The notes: a model not told the origin generated them from the sequence alone. 64,000 nt of DNA from Nocardioidaceae bacterium (GCA_018672315.1 CP076053.1:2467827-2531826); one strand, 5' to 3'. Counted from the first letter of the stretch, positions 1-9,289 are shown. Translations and numbers: made by a program.

Positions 1-1
1 C

Positions 2-172
2 GCCGACGCCTACGTCTACGGCTCCAACGACGTCGAGGGCGTCCCCAGCAACATCATCGTGCGCACGCAGGGCCGGCACACCCCGGCCAAGGGCGAGACG
101 ATCTGGGTCACCACCGACACCGACCACGTCCACGTCTTCGACACCGACACCGGTGAGCGGCTCAGCGACTGA
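2..172 (+). CDS. ABC sugar importer ATP-binding protein, C-terminal end (partial)
   Basis: The reading frame open from base 2 ends with TGA at 170-172 and encodes the last 56 residues of a protein whose start lies outside the window. The tail (NIIVRTQGR, KGETIWV, VHVFDTDTGERL) matches the C-terminal TOBE/MOP-like regulatory domain of MsmK/UgpC-type ATPases that energise carbohydrate ABC importers at the inner face of the membrane. The Walker motifs are not visible because of truncation, so the family call rests on this tail only. The next gene, an amylosucrase, overlaps its end by 20 nt, which supports a sugar-related operon. Confidence 0.7.
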   Translation, partial: ADAYVYGSNDVEGVPSNIIVRTQGRHTPAKGETIWVTTDTDHVHVFDTDTGERLSD

Positions 173-2039
173 CGCGGACGCCTTCGAGGCGCGACTCGAC
201 CTGGTCCGGGCGGACCTCACCGAGGCGCTGACGGCGGTCTACGGCGAGGACCCGGGCCTCGTCGAGGCCGTCGTCGGCGACGCGCGCTCGGCGATGGCGT
301 CGCGCTCGCAGGCACTGCGGCGGCTCGACCGCCGCCGCGAGATCGATCCGACCTGGTTCCTGGCGCAGGACGTGGTCGGCTACGTCTGCTACGCCGACCG
401 GTTCGCCGGCGGGCTGAGGGGTGTCCGGGAGCGGCTGGGCTACCTCGAGGAGCTCGGCGTGCGCTACCTGCACCTGATGCCCTTGCTGCGGCCGCGCGAG
501 GGGGAGAACGACGGCGGGTACGCGGTCGTCGACTACGACGCCGTCGACCCCCGCCTCGGTGACATGGCCGACCTGGAGGCACTGGCCGCCGACCTGCACG
601 AGCGCGGCATGGCCCTGTGCGTCGATCTCGTGCTGAACCACACCGCCCGTGAGCACGCCTGGGCCCGGGCGGCGCTGGCCGGCGACCCGACGTACCGCGC
701 CTACTACCGCTTCTTTCCCGACCGCACCGTGCCGGACGCGGTCGAGGCGACCGTGCCCGACGTGTTCCCCGACATGGCACCCGGCAGCTTCACCCACCTG
801 CCCGAGACCGACGAGTGGGTCTGGACGACCTTCCACGAGTTCCAGTGGGACCTGAACTGGGAGAACCCCGCGGTGTTCCGCGCGATGCTCGGCGTGCTCC
901 TGGGGCTGGCCGGTCACGGGGTGGACGTCGTACGCCTCGACGCGGTGCCGTTCCTGTGGAAGCGGCTGGGCACCGACTGCCAGAACCAGCCCGAGGCGCA
1001 CCGCATCCTGCAGGCGCTGCGCGCGGCCGTCCGCCTGGCCGCGCCGGGCCTGGTGCTCAAGGCGGAGGCGATCGTCGGGCCCGACGAGCTCGTGCCGTAC
1101 CTCGGCGGTCACGAGGTCGAGCGTCCCGAGTGCCACCTGGCCTACGACAACCAGCTGATGGTGATGCTGTGGAGCTGCCTGGCCACGCGCGACACCGCGC
1201 TGGCACGCCAGGCGCTGCGCCGACGGCGCGACGTCCCGGCGGGCACGGGATGGGTGACCTACGTGCGCTGCCACGACGACATCGGCTGGGCGGTCGCCGA
1301 CGCGGACGCCTCGGCCGTCGGCCTGGACCCGGCCGCACACCGGGCGTTCCTGGCGGCCTACTACGGCGGCCGGCACCCGGGCGGCTTCGCGCGAGGGGTC
1401 GATTTCGGCAGCAACCCGACCTCGGGGGACGTGCGTACGTCAGGCTCCGCCGCCGCCCTCGCGGGCCTGGTCGACGCCTGCGAGACCGGCGACACCGCCG
1501 CCGAGGCCGCGGCGCTGGACCGCATCGAGCTGTTGTACGCGGTCGCGTACGCCCACGGCGGCATCCCGCTGCTCTACATGGGCGACGAGCTGGCCTCGGT
1601 CGGCGACCCGCACTGGGCCGAGGACCCCGACCACGCCGACGACAACCGGTGGCTGCACCGTCCGTCCATGGACTGGGAGGCCGCGGCCCGACGACACGAG
1701 CCGGGCACCGCCGAGACCCGGCTCTTCGCCTCGTTGCAGCGGCTCGCCCGGGCCCGGGCAGCCACCGAGGCGTGCCGCTCCGACGGGCGTACGCGGGTGC
1801 TCGAGGTCGCCGACCGCCACGTGCTCGCCTTCGTCCGCCGCCATCCCCGGTCGCGCCCGCTGCTGGTGCTGGCCAACTTCTCCGACGCCCCGAGCAGTGT
1901 CGAGGGCTCGGTGCTCGCCGAGGCCGGTGTCGGGGGAGACGACGCGCTGCGTCGTCGCGACCGCGAGGAGCCGCTTCCGCGGGACGCCACGGGTGCCCTC
2001 GTGCTGCCCGCCTGGGGCTACGTCTGGGTCGGCGGCTGA
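153..2039 (+). CDS. Amylosucrase (GH13 subfamily 4)
   Basis: A 628-residue protein of the usual length for amylosucrase, which uses sucrose to build alpha-1,4-glucan and release fructose in the cytoplasm. The GH13 barrel shows NHTAREHAWA after strand 3, the nucleophile Asp263 in VVRLDAVPFLWK, the acid/base Glu305 in LKAEAIV, and the transition-state Asp375 in VRCHDDIGW. The lead-in VGYVCYADRFAGGL and the HLMPLLRPREGENDGGYAV block are typical of amylosucrases and distinguish it from trehalose synthase or ordinary alpha-amylase. The GTG at 153 overlaps the upstream ABC ATPase by 20 nt with no strong Shine-Dalgarno; the start is chosen because the N-terminal helical domain needs this length. A sucrose hydrolase of the same subfamily cannot be excluded. 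Confidence 0.85.
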   Translation: MSGSATDADAFEARLDLVRADLTEALTAVYGEDPGLVEAVVGDARSAMASRSQALRRLDRRREIDPTWFLAQDVVGYVCYADRFAGGLRGVRERLGYLEELGVRYLHLMPLLRPREGENDGGYAVVDYDAVDPRLGDMADLEALAADLHERGMALCVDLVLNHTAREHAWARAALAGDPTYRAYYRFFPDRTVPDAVEATVPDVFPDMAPGSFTHLPETDEWVWTTFHEFQWDLNWENPAVFRAMLGVLLGLAGHGVDVVRLDAVPFLWKRLGTDCQNQPEAHRILQALRAAVRLAAPGLVLKAEAIVGPDELVPYLGGHEVERPECHLAYDNQLMVMLWSCLATRDTALARQALRRRRDVPAGTGWVTYVRCHDDIGWAVADADASAVGLDPAAHRAFLAAYYGGRHPGGFARGVDFGSNPTSGDVRTSGSAAALAGLVDACETGDTAAEAAALDRIELLYAVAYAHGGIPLLYMGDELASVGDPHWAEDPDHADDNRWLHRPSMDWEAAARRHEPGTAETRLFASLQRLARARAATEACRSDGRTRVLEVADRHVLAFVRRHPRSRPLLVLANFSDAPSSVEGSVLAEAGVGGDDALRRRDREEPLPRDATGALVLPAWGYVWVGG

Positions 2040-2075
2040 GCCGCGACCGCGCACGACCCCGGGCCCTCGGACGCC

Positions 2076-2081
2076 TAGGGT
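2076..2081 (+). promoter_or_regulatory. -10 box of a leaderless promoter
   Basis: TAGGGT lies 7 nt before the GTG at 2089, so the transcript probably begins at or beside the start codon. This favours 2089 over the in-frame GTG at 2080, which lies inside the box. Confidence 0.5.
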
Positions 2082-2088
2082 GGTCGTC

Positions 2089-2751
2089 GTGGCGGACCGG
2101 GACGACTCACAGCTGCGCGTCGGTCACGCGGAGCGCGACGAGGTGGCCGAGCAGCTGCGGCTGGCCGCCGGTGACGGCATGCTCGACCTCGAGGAGCTCG
2201 AGGAACGGCTGGAGGCTGCGCACGCGGCCCGCACCCGGGCCGACCTCGCGCGGCTGGTGGTCGATCTCCCGCCCGCGCCGGCGATGCCGGGCGCCGTGGA
2301 GCGTGCGCCCGGCGCGGACGTGGCGAACCGGTCGAACCCGGGTGTGCTCGACGCCGACGAACGCTGGCGTGACGGAGCGCTCGTGCTGCGTACGGTCATG
2401 GGCGACTGCTCGCGTCGGGGGGTCTGGGTCGTGCCCGCCCGCATCTGGGCGCGGTCGGTGATGGGGTCGGTGACGATCGACCTGCGCGAGGCCGAGCTGG
2501 GCCGGCGCACGGAGATCGAGGCCCAGGCCACCCTCGGCGACGTCACGGTGCTGGTGAACTCCTCGACGCGGGTGGAGATCGTGGGGCGTGGTGTGCTCGG
2601 TGACTTCACCGAGGGCCGCGCGACGGTCGCGGCGCGCCTGCGCGGGGACTCCCCGGTGGTCGTCGTCACCGGGCGTGCGGTGCTCGGCTCGGTCACGGTG
2701 AAGCGGCGCGGCATGCCGGGGGAGCTCCGGAGGATGCTGCTCGGCCGCTGA
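2089..2751 (+). CDS. DUF1707 / LiaF-like domain protein
   Basis: The 220-residue protein opens with a DUF1707 (SHOCT-like) module: RVGHAERDEVAEQLR, then DGMLDLEELEERL. A proline/alanine linker follows, then a C-terminal beta-rich region of repeated short strands (MGDCSRRGVWVVP, MGSVTIDLREAEL, LGDVTVLV, LGDFTEG, LGSVTVKRRG) as in the cell-wall-active-antibiotic response (LiaF/DUF2154) fold. No signal peptide or membrane helix is visible. Actinobacterial DUF1707 proteins are often linked to cell-envelope stress, but the function here is unknown. It stands alone between an amylosucrase and an acyltransferase. Confidence 0.75.
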   Translation: MADRDDSQLRVGHAERDEVAEQLRLAAGDGMLDLEELEERLEAAHAARTRADLARLVVDLPPAPAMPGAVERAPGADVANRSNPGVLDADERWRDGALVLRTVMGDCSRRGVWVVPARIWARSVMGSVTIDLREAELGRRTEIEAQATLGDVTVLVNSSTRVEIVGRGVLGDFTEGRATVAARLRGDSPVVVVTGRAVLGSVTVKRRGMPGELRRMLLGR

Positions 2752-2788
2752 GCGGGGCTGCGCACGCGTACGTGTCCCTCGTCACGGG

Positions 2789-2794
2789 CACGGT
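2789..2794 (+). promoter_or_regulatory. Possible -10 box (CACGGT), leaderless
   Basis: CACGGT sits exactly 6 nt before the ATG at 2801. It is a weak match to TANNNT, but the spacing repeats at many genes in this window. Confidence 0.3.
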
Positions 2795-2800
2795 CCCTGC

Positions 2801-4255
2801 ATGCAGCAGCTCTCGGCCCTGGACGCGCAGTTCCTCAACGTCGAGGACGCGGTGACCACCGGCCACGTCGCGACCCTCACGATCGTCGACCCGGCGACGG
2901 CGGCGGATCCCGAGGGCTGGGGGCTCGATGTCGTCCGCGACGTGCTGGAGCCGCGCCTCCCGCTGGCCGCGCCCTTCCGGCAGAAGCTGGCGGAGGTGCC
3001 GCTCGGGCTGGGGCGCCCGTACTGGATCGAGGACGACCAGTTCGACATCGAGTACCACCTCCGCGCCGTCGCACTACCTTCGCCGGGCACGGACCGCATG
3101 CTGGCCGAGCAGGTCTCCCGCATCCACGCCCGGCCGCTGGACCGGCGCCGGCCGCTGTGGGAGGCGTACGTCATCACCGGCCTCGAGGACGGTCGCGCCG
3201 CCTTCTACTGCAAGATCCACCACGCGGCGATCGACGGCGTCTCGGGCGAGGAGCTGCTCGAGCAGATCTTCGACGTGACGGTGGAGCCTCGAGAGGTCGA
3301 GGTCGAGCCGGCCGCGGGGGAGCGCCGCCCGGGCGCGCCCCGGCTGCTGCGCAAGGGCCTGTGGTCGCTGGCGACACGTCCGCTGGACCTCGCGCTGACG
3401 CTGCCGCGGGAGCTGCCGTATCTCGCGAGCATCCCGGGCCTGCAGCAGGTGCCCGGCGTCAGGGCGTTCTCGGGCGTGGCCGGTGTCGTCGGTCGGGTCC
3501 TCGGCGCCGACCCGCTGCCGACCCGGGGGTCGGTGCAGGTGCCCGACACCCCGCTCAACGGCCCGATCACCCCGCACCGGCGTTTCGCGTTCGGCTCGGT
3601 GAGCCTGGCCGACGTCAAGCGCGTGAAGGACGCGTACGGCGCGACGGTCAACGACGTGGTGATGACGATGACCGCTGCCGCGCTGCGGCGCTGGCTGCTC
3701 GACCACGATGCGCTGCCGCGGGTCCCGCTGGTGGCCGCGGTGCCGGTCTCGGTGCGCGGGGACGACGAGGGCGGGGCGGACGGCGGCAACCAGGTCTCGG
3801 TGATGCTGGCGCGGCTGCCCACCCACCTGCGCGACCCGCGCGAGCGGCTGGAGTTCATGCGCACCGCGATGGAGGAGGCGAAGGCGAGCTTCGAGCCGAT
3901 GCCGGCCTCGGTCCTCACCGATCTCGCCCAGACGCTCCCGACGGCGCTCAACGGACTGGCCGCGCGCACCGTCTTCAGGCTGGGCATGCAGCTGACCGGC
4001 CTGCCGTTCAACCTCTTCGTCTCCAACGTGCCGGGGCCGCAGGCCGAGCTGTTCGTGGCCGGTGCCCAGGTGCAGGGGATCTACCCGGTCTCCGCCATCA
4101 GCGACCTGTCCGGCGCGCTGAACGTGACGCTGTTCAGCTACGACGGCGCGATCGACTTCGGGCTCATCGCCGACCGGTCCCGGATGCCGGACGTGTGGCA
4201 GGCCATCGACTACCTGCGCGAGGCGCTGCAGGAGCTGCTGGACACCCTCGACTGA
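2801..4255 (+). CDS. Wax ester synthase / diacylglycerol acyltransferase (WS/DGAT)
   Basis: A 484-residue acyltransferase expected to transfer acyl-CoA to a fatty alcohol or diacylglycerol, producing storage wax ester or triacylglycerol at the membrane face. It begins with the family's LSALDAQFLNVED opening, has the catalytic HHxxxDG motif at residues 140-146 (HHAAIDG), a PLNGPITPHRR segment, the ATVNDVV block and a late NVPGP motif. Length and motif order fit the bacterial WS/DGAT (Tgs/AtfA) family. A second member lies at 36742-38139. Substrate preference cannot be read from the sequence. Confidence 0.9.
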   Translation: MQQLSALDAQFLNVEDAVTTGHVATLTIVDPATAADPEGWGLDVVRDVLEPRLPLAAPFRQKLAEVPLGLGRPYWIEDDQFDIEYHLRAVALPSPGTDRMLAEQVSRIHARPLDRRRPLWEAYVITGLEDGRAAFYCKIHHAAIDGVSGEELLEQIFDVTVEPREVEVEPAAGERRPGAPRLLRKGLWSLATRPLDLALTLPRELPYLASIPGLQQVPGVRAFSGVAGVVGRVLGADPLPTRGSVQVPDTPLNGPITPHRRFAFGSVSLADVKRVKDAYGATVNDVVMTMTAAALRRWLLDHDALPRVPLVAAVPVSVRGDDEGGADGGNQVSVMLARLPTHLRDPRERLEFMRTAMEEAKASFEPMPASVLTDLAQTLPTALNGLAARTVFRLGMQLTGLPFNLFVSNVPGPQAELFVAGAQVQGIYPVSAISDLSGALNVTLFSYDGAIDFGLIADRSRMPDVWQAIDYLREALQELLDTLD

Positions 4256-4270
4256 CCAGCCGGCGTCAGG

Positions 4271-4300
4271 CCTGGTCAGGCCTGGTCAAGCCTGGTCAGG
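4271..4300 (+). repeat. Three tandem 10-bp repeats (CCTGGTCAGG)
   Basis: CCTGGTCAGG occurs at 4271 and 4291, with CCTGGTCAAG between. The array sits between the convergent stop codons of the WS/DGAT gene and the hydrolase gene, covers the hydrolase stop codon, and is preceded by a partial unit. Confidence 0.85.
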
Positions 4301-5228
4301 CCGCACGGTCGGCCGTGCGGCGGATCGCCTCGACGAAGCGCGGCCACAGCGGCCGCGGGTTGTCGTGACCCATGCCGTCGACGGTGAGCAGCTCGGCGCC
4401 GTGGACGGCCGAGGCGGTGGCACGACCGCCGCTGATGTGCACCATCGGGTCCTGCAGCCCGTGCACGACGAGGGCCGGCATGCGCAGGGAGCGCAGCTCG
4501 ACGGTGCGGTCGGGCTGGGTGAGCACCGCCATCATCTGGCGCAGCATGCCGCCGGCGGACCAGCCGTGGTCCCAGGTGTCCCCGGCGCGCGCCCGCACCT
4601 CCTGCTCGTCCTGGGGGAAGCCGGGGCTCATGATCAGGCGCCACATCGGCACCGAGCCCTCGACGTACGCCTCGCGGTCGCTGCCCCGGTTGCTCAGGAA
4701 CATGGGCAGCAGTCGCGGGTGCTGCCAGCCCACGGTGCGTCTGCCGGTGGAGGAGGAGATCGAGGTCAGCGAGCGGACCCGCTCGGGGGCGCGGAGCGCG
4801 AGGGTCTGGGCGATCATGCCGCCCATCGAGACGCCGACGACGTGGGCGGAGGCGAAGCCGAGGTGGTCCATCAGCCCGAGGGTGTCGCCGGCCATGTCGT
4901 CCAGCGTGTACGGCGTGCTCACCGGGCGGCCGAGGAAGGCCGCGATCATCTTCGACCGCGTGACCCGGCCGCGCATCCGCGTGGACCCGCCGATGTCGCG
5001 GTTGTCGAACCGCACCACGAAGAAACCGGCCGTGGCGAGCTGCGCGCAGAAGTCCTCGTGCCACCACAGCATCGGGCCGCCGAGTCCCATCACCAGCACC
5101 AGCGGCTCGTCCTCGGGGTCGCCGAACGTCTGGTAGCACAGCTCCATCGAGGTGCTCAGCGGCGCGAGGAGCTGGGCGGACCGCGGCACCTCGGCGAGAG
5201 TGGCGCCGCCGTCGGTGTCCTCGGTCAT
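4296..5228 (-). CDS. Alpha/beta hydrolase
   Basis: The 310-residue protein has the alpha/beta-hydrolase fold: LVLVMGLGGPMLWWHE (oxyanion region), RFDNRDIGGS, the nucleophile elbow GVSMGG, an acid in HGLQDPMVH and the catalytic His in GMGHDNP. The ATG at 5228 is preceded by an AGGAG Shine-Dalgarno; a longer upstream frame lacks support. No signal peptide is visible. It resembles aclacinomycin-methylesterase/haloperoxidase-like hydrolases; the substrate is unknown. It is divergent from another alpha/beta hydrolase at 5353. Confidence 0.85.
   Translation of the reverse strand: MTEDTDGGATLAEVPRSAQLLAPLSTSMELCYQTFGDPEDEPLVLVMGLGGPMLWWHEDFCAQLATAGFFVVRFDNRDIGGSTRMRGRVTRSKMIAAFLGRPVSTPYTLDDMAGDTLGLMDHLGFASAHVVGVSMGGMIAQTLALRAPERVRSLTSISSSTGRRTVGWQHPRLLPMFLSNRGSDREAYVEGSVPMWRLIMSPGFPQDEQEVRARAGDTWDHGWSAGGMLRQMMAVLTQPDRTVELRSLRMPALVVHGLQDPMVHISGGRATASAVHGAELLTVDGMGHDNPRPLWPRFVEAIRRTADRAA
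4301..4320. terminator. Stem-loop in a convergent 3' region
   Basis: CCGCACGG and CCGTGCGG form a perfect 8-bp stem around TCGG, inside the last codons of the minus-strand hydrolase and 45 nt after the plus-strand WS/DGAT stop. There is no T tract. It may slow or end transcription in both directions. Confidence 0.35.
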
Positions 5229-5318
5229 CCGGCAGGCTCCTCTGGACGTACGGATGTCGCGCTTCTGGGTCGCGGGGCTCGTACCCCGATCGTGACCACA
5301 ACTGTGCGCATATGACGT

Positions 5319-5345
5319 TTGACACAGCGTCCGCCGACCTAGTGT
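5319..5345 (+). promoter_or_regulatory. Promoter TTGACA-15-TAGTGT, leaderless
   Basis: A consensus -35 TTGACA (5319-5324) and TAGTGT (5340-5345), 15 nt apart, end 7 nt before the ATG at 5353. This supports 5353 as the start rather than the GTG at 5344 that overlaps the -10 box. Confidence 0.6.
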
Positions 5346-5352
5346 GACGTAC

Positions 5353-6189
5353 ATGGCAATTGGTGAGTTCCTGCTGCCGGAGGGCTTCGAGGCCCCCCGG
5401 GGCCTGCGCACGCTGGGCCGCGAGGCCTCCGTGCTGCCCGAGGCCGGCCGCTGGGCGCGGCAGACCGCCGCCGAGCGCTGGAACGACCGCTCCCGCCCGT
5501 ACGTCGGGCCCGACCGCAGCCGCAGCAACGCACCGGTCCTCCTCATCCCGGGCTTCCTGGCCGGCGACTCGAGCCTGACCGCCATGAGCCACCACCTGCG
5601 GCGTCGGGGCTACCGCACCTACCGGGCGCAGATCCACGCCAACGTGGGATGCACCCTGGCCTCGGCGGACCGCCTCGAGCGGCGCCTGGAGGCCATCGCG
5701 CTGCGGCGTGAGCAGCGCGTGACGATCGTGGGTCACTCCCTGGGAGGCATGCTGGCCCGCGGACTGGCCGCGCGCCGTCCCGACCTCGTCGAGGGCATCG
5801 TGACGATGGGCAGCCCGATGGTCGCGCCGGGAGCCGCCCACACCGTGCTGCAGATGGCCACCGGCGTCTTCAGCGGCCTGTCCGCCGCGGGCCTGCGCGC
5901 GGTGATGAGCGCCGACTGCCTCCGTGGTGAGTGCGCGAAGGAGTCCTACCGCCTCTCCCAGGTGCCGCTGGCCGACGACCAGGGCTTCACCGCCATCTAC
6001 TCCAAGCGTGACGGGGTCGTGGACTGGCGCGCGTGCCTCGGCGACAGCGACCACACCGTGGAGGCCACCTGCAGCCACATCGGCATGGCCGTCGAGCCGC
6101 AGGTCATGAGGATGGTCGAGGCAGCGCTGGCCGAGCACGCCCGGCGTCGGCGCACCGCCCTTCCCGCACAGCACGCCACCGCGGGCTGA
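5353..6189 (+). CDS. Esterase/lipase-type alpha/beta hydrolase
   Basis: About 278 residues. The core shows VLLIPGFLAGDSSL, the nucleophile elbow GHSLGG, a SKRDGVVDW segment near the acid residue and a late CSHIGMAV region that should hold the catalytic His. The N-terminal 60 residues are basic and aromatic without a clear signal peptide. It is the same subfamily as the protein at 33361-34140 (shared PGFLAG motif, arrangement and length), so the window holds two paralogues. The reaction is probably ester hydrolysis on a lipid-like substrate; specificity is unknown. Confidence 0.85.
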   Translation: MAIGEFLLPEGFEAPRGLRTLGREASVLPEAGRWARQTAAERWNDRSRPYVGPDRSRSNAPVLLIPGFLAGDSSLTAMSHHLRRRGYRTYRAQIHANVGCTLASADRLERRLEAIALRREQRVTIVGHSLGGMLARGLAARRPDLVEGIVTMGSPMVAPGAAHTVLQMATGVFSGLSAAGLRAVMSADCLRGECAKESYRLSQVPLADDQGFTAIYSKRDGVVDWRACLGDSDHTVEATCSHIGMAVEPQVMRMVEAALAEHARRRRTALPAQHATAG

Positions 6190-6216
6190 GCCTGCTCGAT
6201 AGTCCCGCGGACACGC

Positions 6217-7128
6217 TCAGCCGCACGGCCACTCGCCGAGCTCGCTGAGACGCGGCGGATCGGCACCGGGCCGGGTGACGGTCACCGCGGCGGCGGTCGC
6301 CGCGGAGGTGAGCACCCGGCGTACGGTCTGCTCCTCGCGGTGCCAGGCGTCGGTGCCGAGCCTGTCCTCGGCCAGCAGGGCGCAGACCAGGGCCGCGCTG
6401 AACGTGTCGCCGGCGCCCACGGTGTCGGCCACGGTGGCCGGCGGCGCCGGCACCGAGACGGTGAGGTCGGCGGCGTACGCGGTCGCGCCGTCCCCGCCCC
6501 GGGTGAGCACGGCCAGGCGCGTACGACCGCCGACCAGGGAGGCGGCGAGCTCACCGGGATCACGGCCGGGCGCGAGGTGCTCGCAGTCCTCGTCGCTGAG
6601 CTTGACCAGGTCGGCGCGGGCGGCCCAGGAGCGTACGTCCGCGAGGGCCGCGTCGCGGTCGGTGACGAACGTGGGGCGCACGTTCGGGTCGTAGGAGACG
6701 AGCACGTCGGAGCGGGCGGAGGCCTCCTCGACCAGTGCCCGCACGGCGTCCCGGCCCGGCGCGAGCGTCGTGCCGAGAGAGCCGACGTGCAGCGCTGCGA
6801 CGTCGGGCAGAGTCGTCGGCTCCAACGACCAGTCGAGGTCGAAGTCGTAGGTCGCGGCGCCGTCGGGACCGACCGTGGCGACCGCGCTGGACGTGCGTCC
6901 GGACGCCGGGGCGGAGGCTCGTACGTCCACGTCGGACGCCACGGCGTGACTCCGCAGCAGCTGACCGCGGCCGTCCTCCGCCAGCTGGGTCACCAGCGTC
7001 GTGGTGACACCCAGGCGGGCGGCCGCGACGGCCACGTTCAGGCACGAGCCGCCGGCCCGCTCGGAGTGCTCGCCGTCGGCGGTGTGCAGGACGTCGACCA
7101 GCGCCTCGCCGACGACCAGCAGGCTCAC
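6217..7128 (-). CDS. PfkB-family carbohydrate kinase (fructokinase-like)
   Basis: A 303-residue ribokinase-superfamily kinase. The N-terminus [11 protein letters not shown], the [15 protein letters not shown] substrate/dimer segment and the C-terminal signature [13 protein letters not shown] with the catalytic Asp are present. PfkB members phosphorylate fructose, ribose, adenosine or fructose phosphates; fructokinase is the best guess but unproven. The GTG start at 7128 overlaps the glpX stop as GTGA, so the two are almost certainly translated from one message. Nearby amylosucrase would release fructose, a possible substrate source, but that gene is not in the same operon. Confidence 0.8.
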   Translation of the reverse strand: MSLLVVGEALVDVLHTADGEHSERAGGSCLNVAVAAARLGVTTTLVTQLAEDGRGQLLRSHAVASDVDVRASAPASGRTSSAVATVGPDGAATYDFDLDWSLEPTTLPDVAALHVGSLGTTLAPGRDAVRALVEEASARSDVLVSYDPNVRPTFVTDRDAALADVRSWAARADLVKLSDEDCEHLAPGRDPGELAASLVGGRTRLAVLTRGGDGATAYAADLTVSVPAPPATVADTVGAGDTFSAALVCALLAEDRLGTDAWHREEQTVRRVLTSAATAAAVTVTRPGADPPRLSELGEWPCG

Positions 7129-8162
7129 GGCCGGTCCGCGGCGTACGCCTGGAGCTTGCCCAGCTGGTGCTGGGAGCGGATGGAGCGGATCGTGCCGCTG
7201 CGCGAGCGCATGACCAGGGAGTGGGTGGAGGCGCCGGCGCCGTGGTAGCGGACGCCCTCCATCAGCTCGCCGTCGGTGATGCCGGTGGCGACGAAGAAGC
7301 AGTCGTCGCCCGCGACGAGGTCGTCGGTGCCGAGCACGTGGTCGGGGTCCAGGTCGTGGCCCGCGTCCAGGGCCCGCTGGCGCTCCTCGTCGTCCTTGGG
7401 CCACAGCCGACCCTGAATGACGCCGCCCATGCACTTCATCGCGCAGGCGGTGATGATGCCCTCGGGGGTGCCTCCGATGCCGAGCAGCAGGTCGACACCG
7501 GTGCCCTCGCGTGCGGCCATGATCGCGCCGGCGACGTCGCCGTCGCTGATGAACTTGATGCGGCCGCCGGCCTCGCGCACCTCGGCGGCGAGCTTCTCGT
7601 GCCGGGGACGGTCGAGCATGACGACCACGACGTCCTCCTTGCGCTTGCCCTTGGCCCGCGCCACGGCCTCGACGTTGACGCCGACCGGGTGGCGGATGTC
7701 GACGACACCGGCGGCCTCGGGGCCGGCGGCGAGCTTCTCCATGTAGAACACGGCGCTGGGGTCGTACATCGAGCCGCGGGGCGACACGGCGAGCACGGCG
7801 ATGGCGTTGTTCATGCCCTTGGCAGCGAGGGTGGTGCCGTCGATGGGGTCGACCGCGACGTCGCAGTCGGGGCCGGTGCCGTCGCCGACCTCCTCACCGT
7901 TGAACAGCATGGGGGCCTCGTCCTTCTCGCCCTCGCCGATGACGACGACGCCGCGCATGCCGACGGTCGAGATCATCGTGCGCATCGCGTTGACCGCGAC
8001 CTCGTCGGCGCCGTTCTTGTCGCCGCGACCGGACCAGCGGCCCGACGCCAGCGCGGCGGCCTCGGTGACGCGCACCAGCTCCATGGCGAGGTTGCGGTCG
8101 GGGCTGACCGAGGGCACCTCGAGGGAGGGCGGCATGGCGGAGTCGTGCGCGTGGTCGGTCAT
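7125..8162 (-). CDS. glpX: Class II fructose-1,6-bisphosphatase
   Basis: A 345-residue GlpX-type phosphatase that hydrolyses fructose-1,6-bisphosphate to fructose-6-phosphate in gluconeogenesis. Diagnostic segments are [23 protein letters not shown], the metal/phosphate motif DPIDGT, and [17 protein letters not shown]. Length is normal for the actinobacterial enzyme. The ATG at 8162 (MTDHAHDS) is chosen; a shorter start at MPPSLEV is possible. It is first of a two-gene unit with the PfkB kinase at 7128 through a GTGA overlap. Having a sugar kinase and FBPase under one control would affect fructose-phosphate levels in opposite or complementary ways, depending on the kinase substrate. Confidence 0.93.
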   Translation of the reverse strand: MTDHAHDSAMPPSLEVPSVSPDRNLAMELVRVTEAAALASGRWSGRGDKNGADEVAVNAMRTMISTVGMRGVVVIGEGEKDEAPMLFNGEEVGDGTGPDCDVAVDPIDGTTLAAKGMNNAIAVLAVSPRGSMYDPSAVFYMEKLAAGPEAAGVVDIRHPVGVNVEAVARAKGKRKEDVVVVMLDRPRHEKLAAEVREAGGRIKFISDGDVAGAIMAAREGTGVDLLLGIGGTPEGIITACAMKCMGGVIQGRLWPKDDEERQRALDAGHDLDPDHVLGTDDLVAGDDCFFVATGITDGELMEGVRYHGAGASTHSLVMRSRSGTIRSIRSQHQLGKLQAYAADRP

Positions 8163-8239
8163 GCCGCGGACCCTATCCGAGCGCGGGCGGGCCCTGCTGC
8201 CTCCGCGCGGGTGGTGCGGAGCGGTCCGCGGGGGGTCGC

Positions 8240-9289
8240 TCAGGCGTACACGGTGGTCTCGGTGGCCTTGACCGACGCCCACACCGGCGTGCCCGGTGCG
8301 AGGCCGAGGTCCGCGGCGGCCGCGGTGGTGACGTCGGCGACGACGGTGGTCGCGAGACCCTCGAGGTCGACCACGACGCGGACGCGCGCCTCCTGCGCGG
8401 TCAGCCCGCGTACGCGCCCGGGCCAGCGGTTGCGCACGGAGGAGCCGACCGGCTCGGCGGGGGAGAGGGCCACCGACGCGGCGGCGAACGCCACGATCGA
8501 GGGGCCCCGTGCCGGGGTCGCCGTGGCGACCTCGCCACCGCCCTCGAGGCGTACGACGGTGCCCTCGGCGACTCCGCGCATGACGTTCAGGCCCACCAGG
8601 CGGGCCACGTGGGGCGTACGCGGGCGGGTGGCGACCTCGTGCGGGCTGCCGACCTGGTGCACGGCGCCCTCGTCGAGGACCACCACGGAGTCGGCGAGGG
8701 TGAGCGCGTCGACGGCGTCGTGGGTCACCAGCAGGGTGACGCCGGTGAACTCCCGCAGCCGTCGGGCGAGCTCCAGTCGCAGGCCGGCGGCCGCGCCCAC
8801 GTCGAGGGCGCCCATCGGTTCGTCCAGCAGCAGCACGCGCGGGTCGGTCACCATGGAGCGGGCCAGCGCCACCCGCTGCGCCTGGCCGCCCGAGAGGGCG
8901 TCGGGACGCCGGGCCGCGAGGTCGGCGAGGTCGACGCGCTCGAGCCACGCGTACGCCTGCTCGCGCGCCGCCCCCCTCGCGACGCCGCGGCTGCGCAGCC
9001 CGAAGGCGACGTTGTCGAGGGCGCTGAGGTGGGGGAAGAGCAGGCGGTCCTGGAACAGCATCCCGATGGATCGCTGCTGCACGGGACGGTCCGTCCAGTC
9101 CTCACCGTCGACGCGCACGGTGCCCTCGGCGCGGACGAGGCCGGCGACGACATGGAGGAGGGTGGACTTGCCGGCGCCGTTGGGTCCGACGACGGCGACG
9201 GTCTCACCGGGTGCGAACGCGAGCTGGGCGCGCAGCCGTCCCGCGACCTCGACGCCGAGCTCGATACCGGGCGCTCCGTCGGCGGTCAC
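8240..9289 (-). CDS. modC: Molybdate ABC importer ATP-binding protein
   Basis: A 349-residue ATPase with Walker [11 protein letters not shown]-loop [17 protein letters not shown], signature LSGGQ, Walker B VLLLDEP and switch His in LLVTHD. The C-terminal third is a Mop/TOBE molybdate-binding module ending [15 protein letters not shown]. It powers molybdate uptake with ModB. The GTG start overlaps the modB stop by four bases. It is last in the mod operon, 77 bp before glpX on the same strand. Confidence 0.9.
   Translation of the reverse strand: MTADGAPGIELGVEVAGRLRAQLAFAPGETVAVVGPNGAGKSTLLHVVAGLVRAEGTVRVDGEDWTDRPVQQRSIGMLFQDRLLFPHLSALDNVAFGLRSRGVARGAAREQAYAWLERVDLADLAARRPDALSGGQAQRVALARSMVTDPRVLLLDEPMGALDVGAAAGLRLELARRLREFTGVTLLVTHDAVDALTLADSVVVLDEGAVHQVGSPHEVATRPRTPHVARLVGLNVMRGVAEGTVVRLEGGGEVATATPARGPSIVAFAAASVALSPAEPVGSSVRNRWPGRVRGLTAQEARVRVVVDLEGLATTVVADVTTAAAADLGLAPGTPVWASVKATETTVYA

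Noticed and set aside
162-1376. 404-codon open frame opposite amylosucrase
   Set aside because: Low-complexity, His/Val/Gln-rich translation that is a high-GC shadow of the catalytic gene; amylosucrase motifs are intact on the other strand.
815-2461. 548-codon plus-strand frame spanning two genes
   Set aside because: Arg/Gly/Ala-rich translation with no domain, overlapping amylosucrase and the DUF1707 gene in another frame.
4271-4300. Coding extension through the 10-bp repeats
   Set aside because: Both flanking genes have clear stops at or before the repeats, and the array is not in frame with a longer protein.
4276-6174. 632-codon minus-strand frame
   Set aside because: Shadow across the hydrolase on the same strand and the opposite-strand esterase; no conserved motif.
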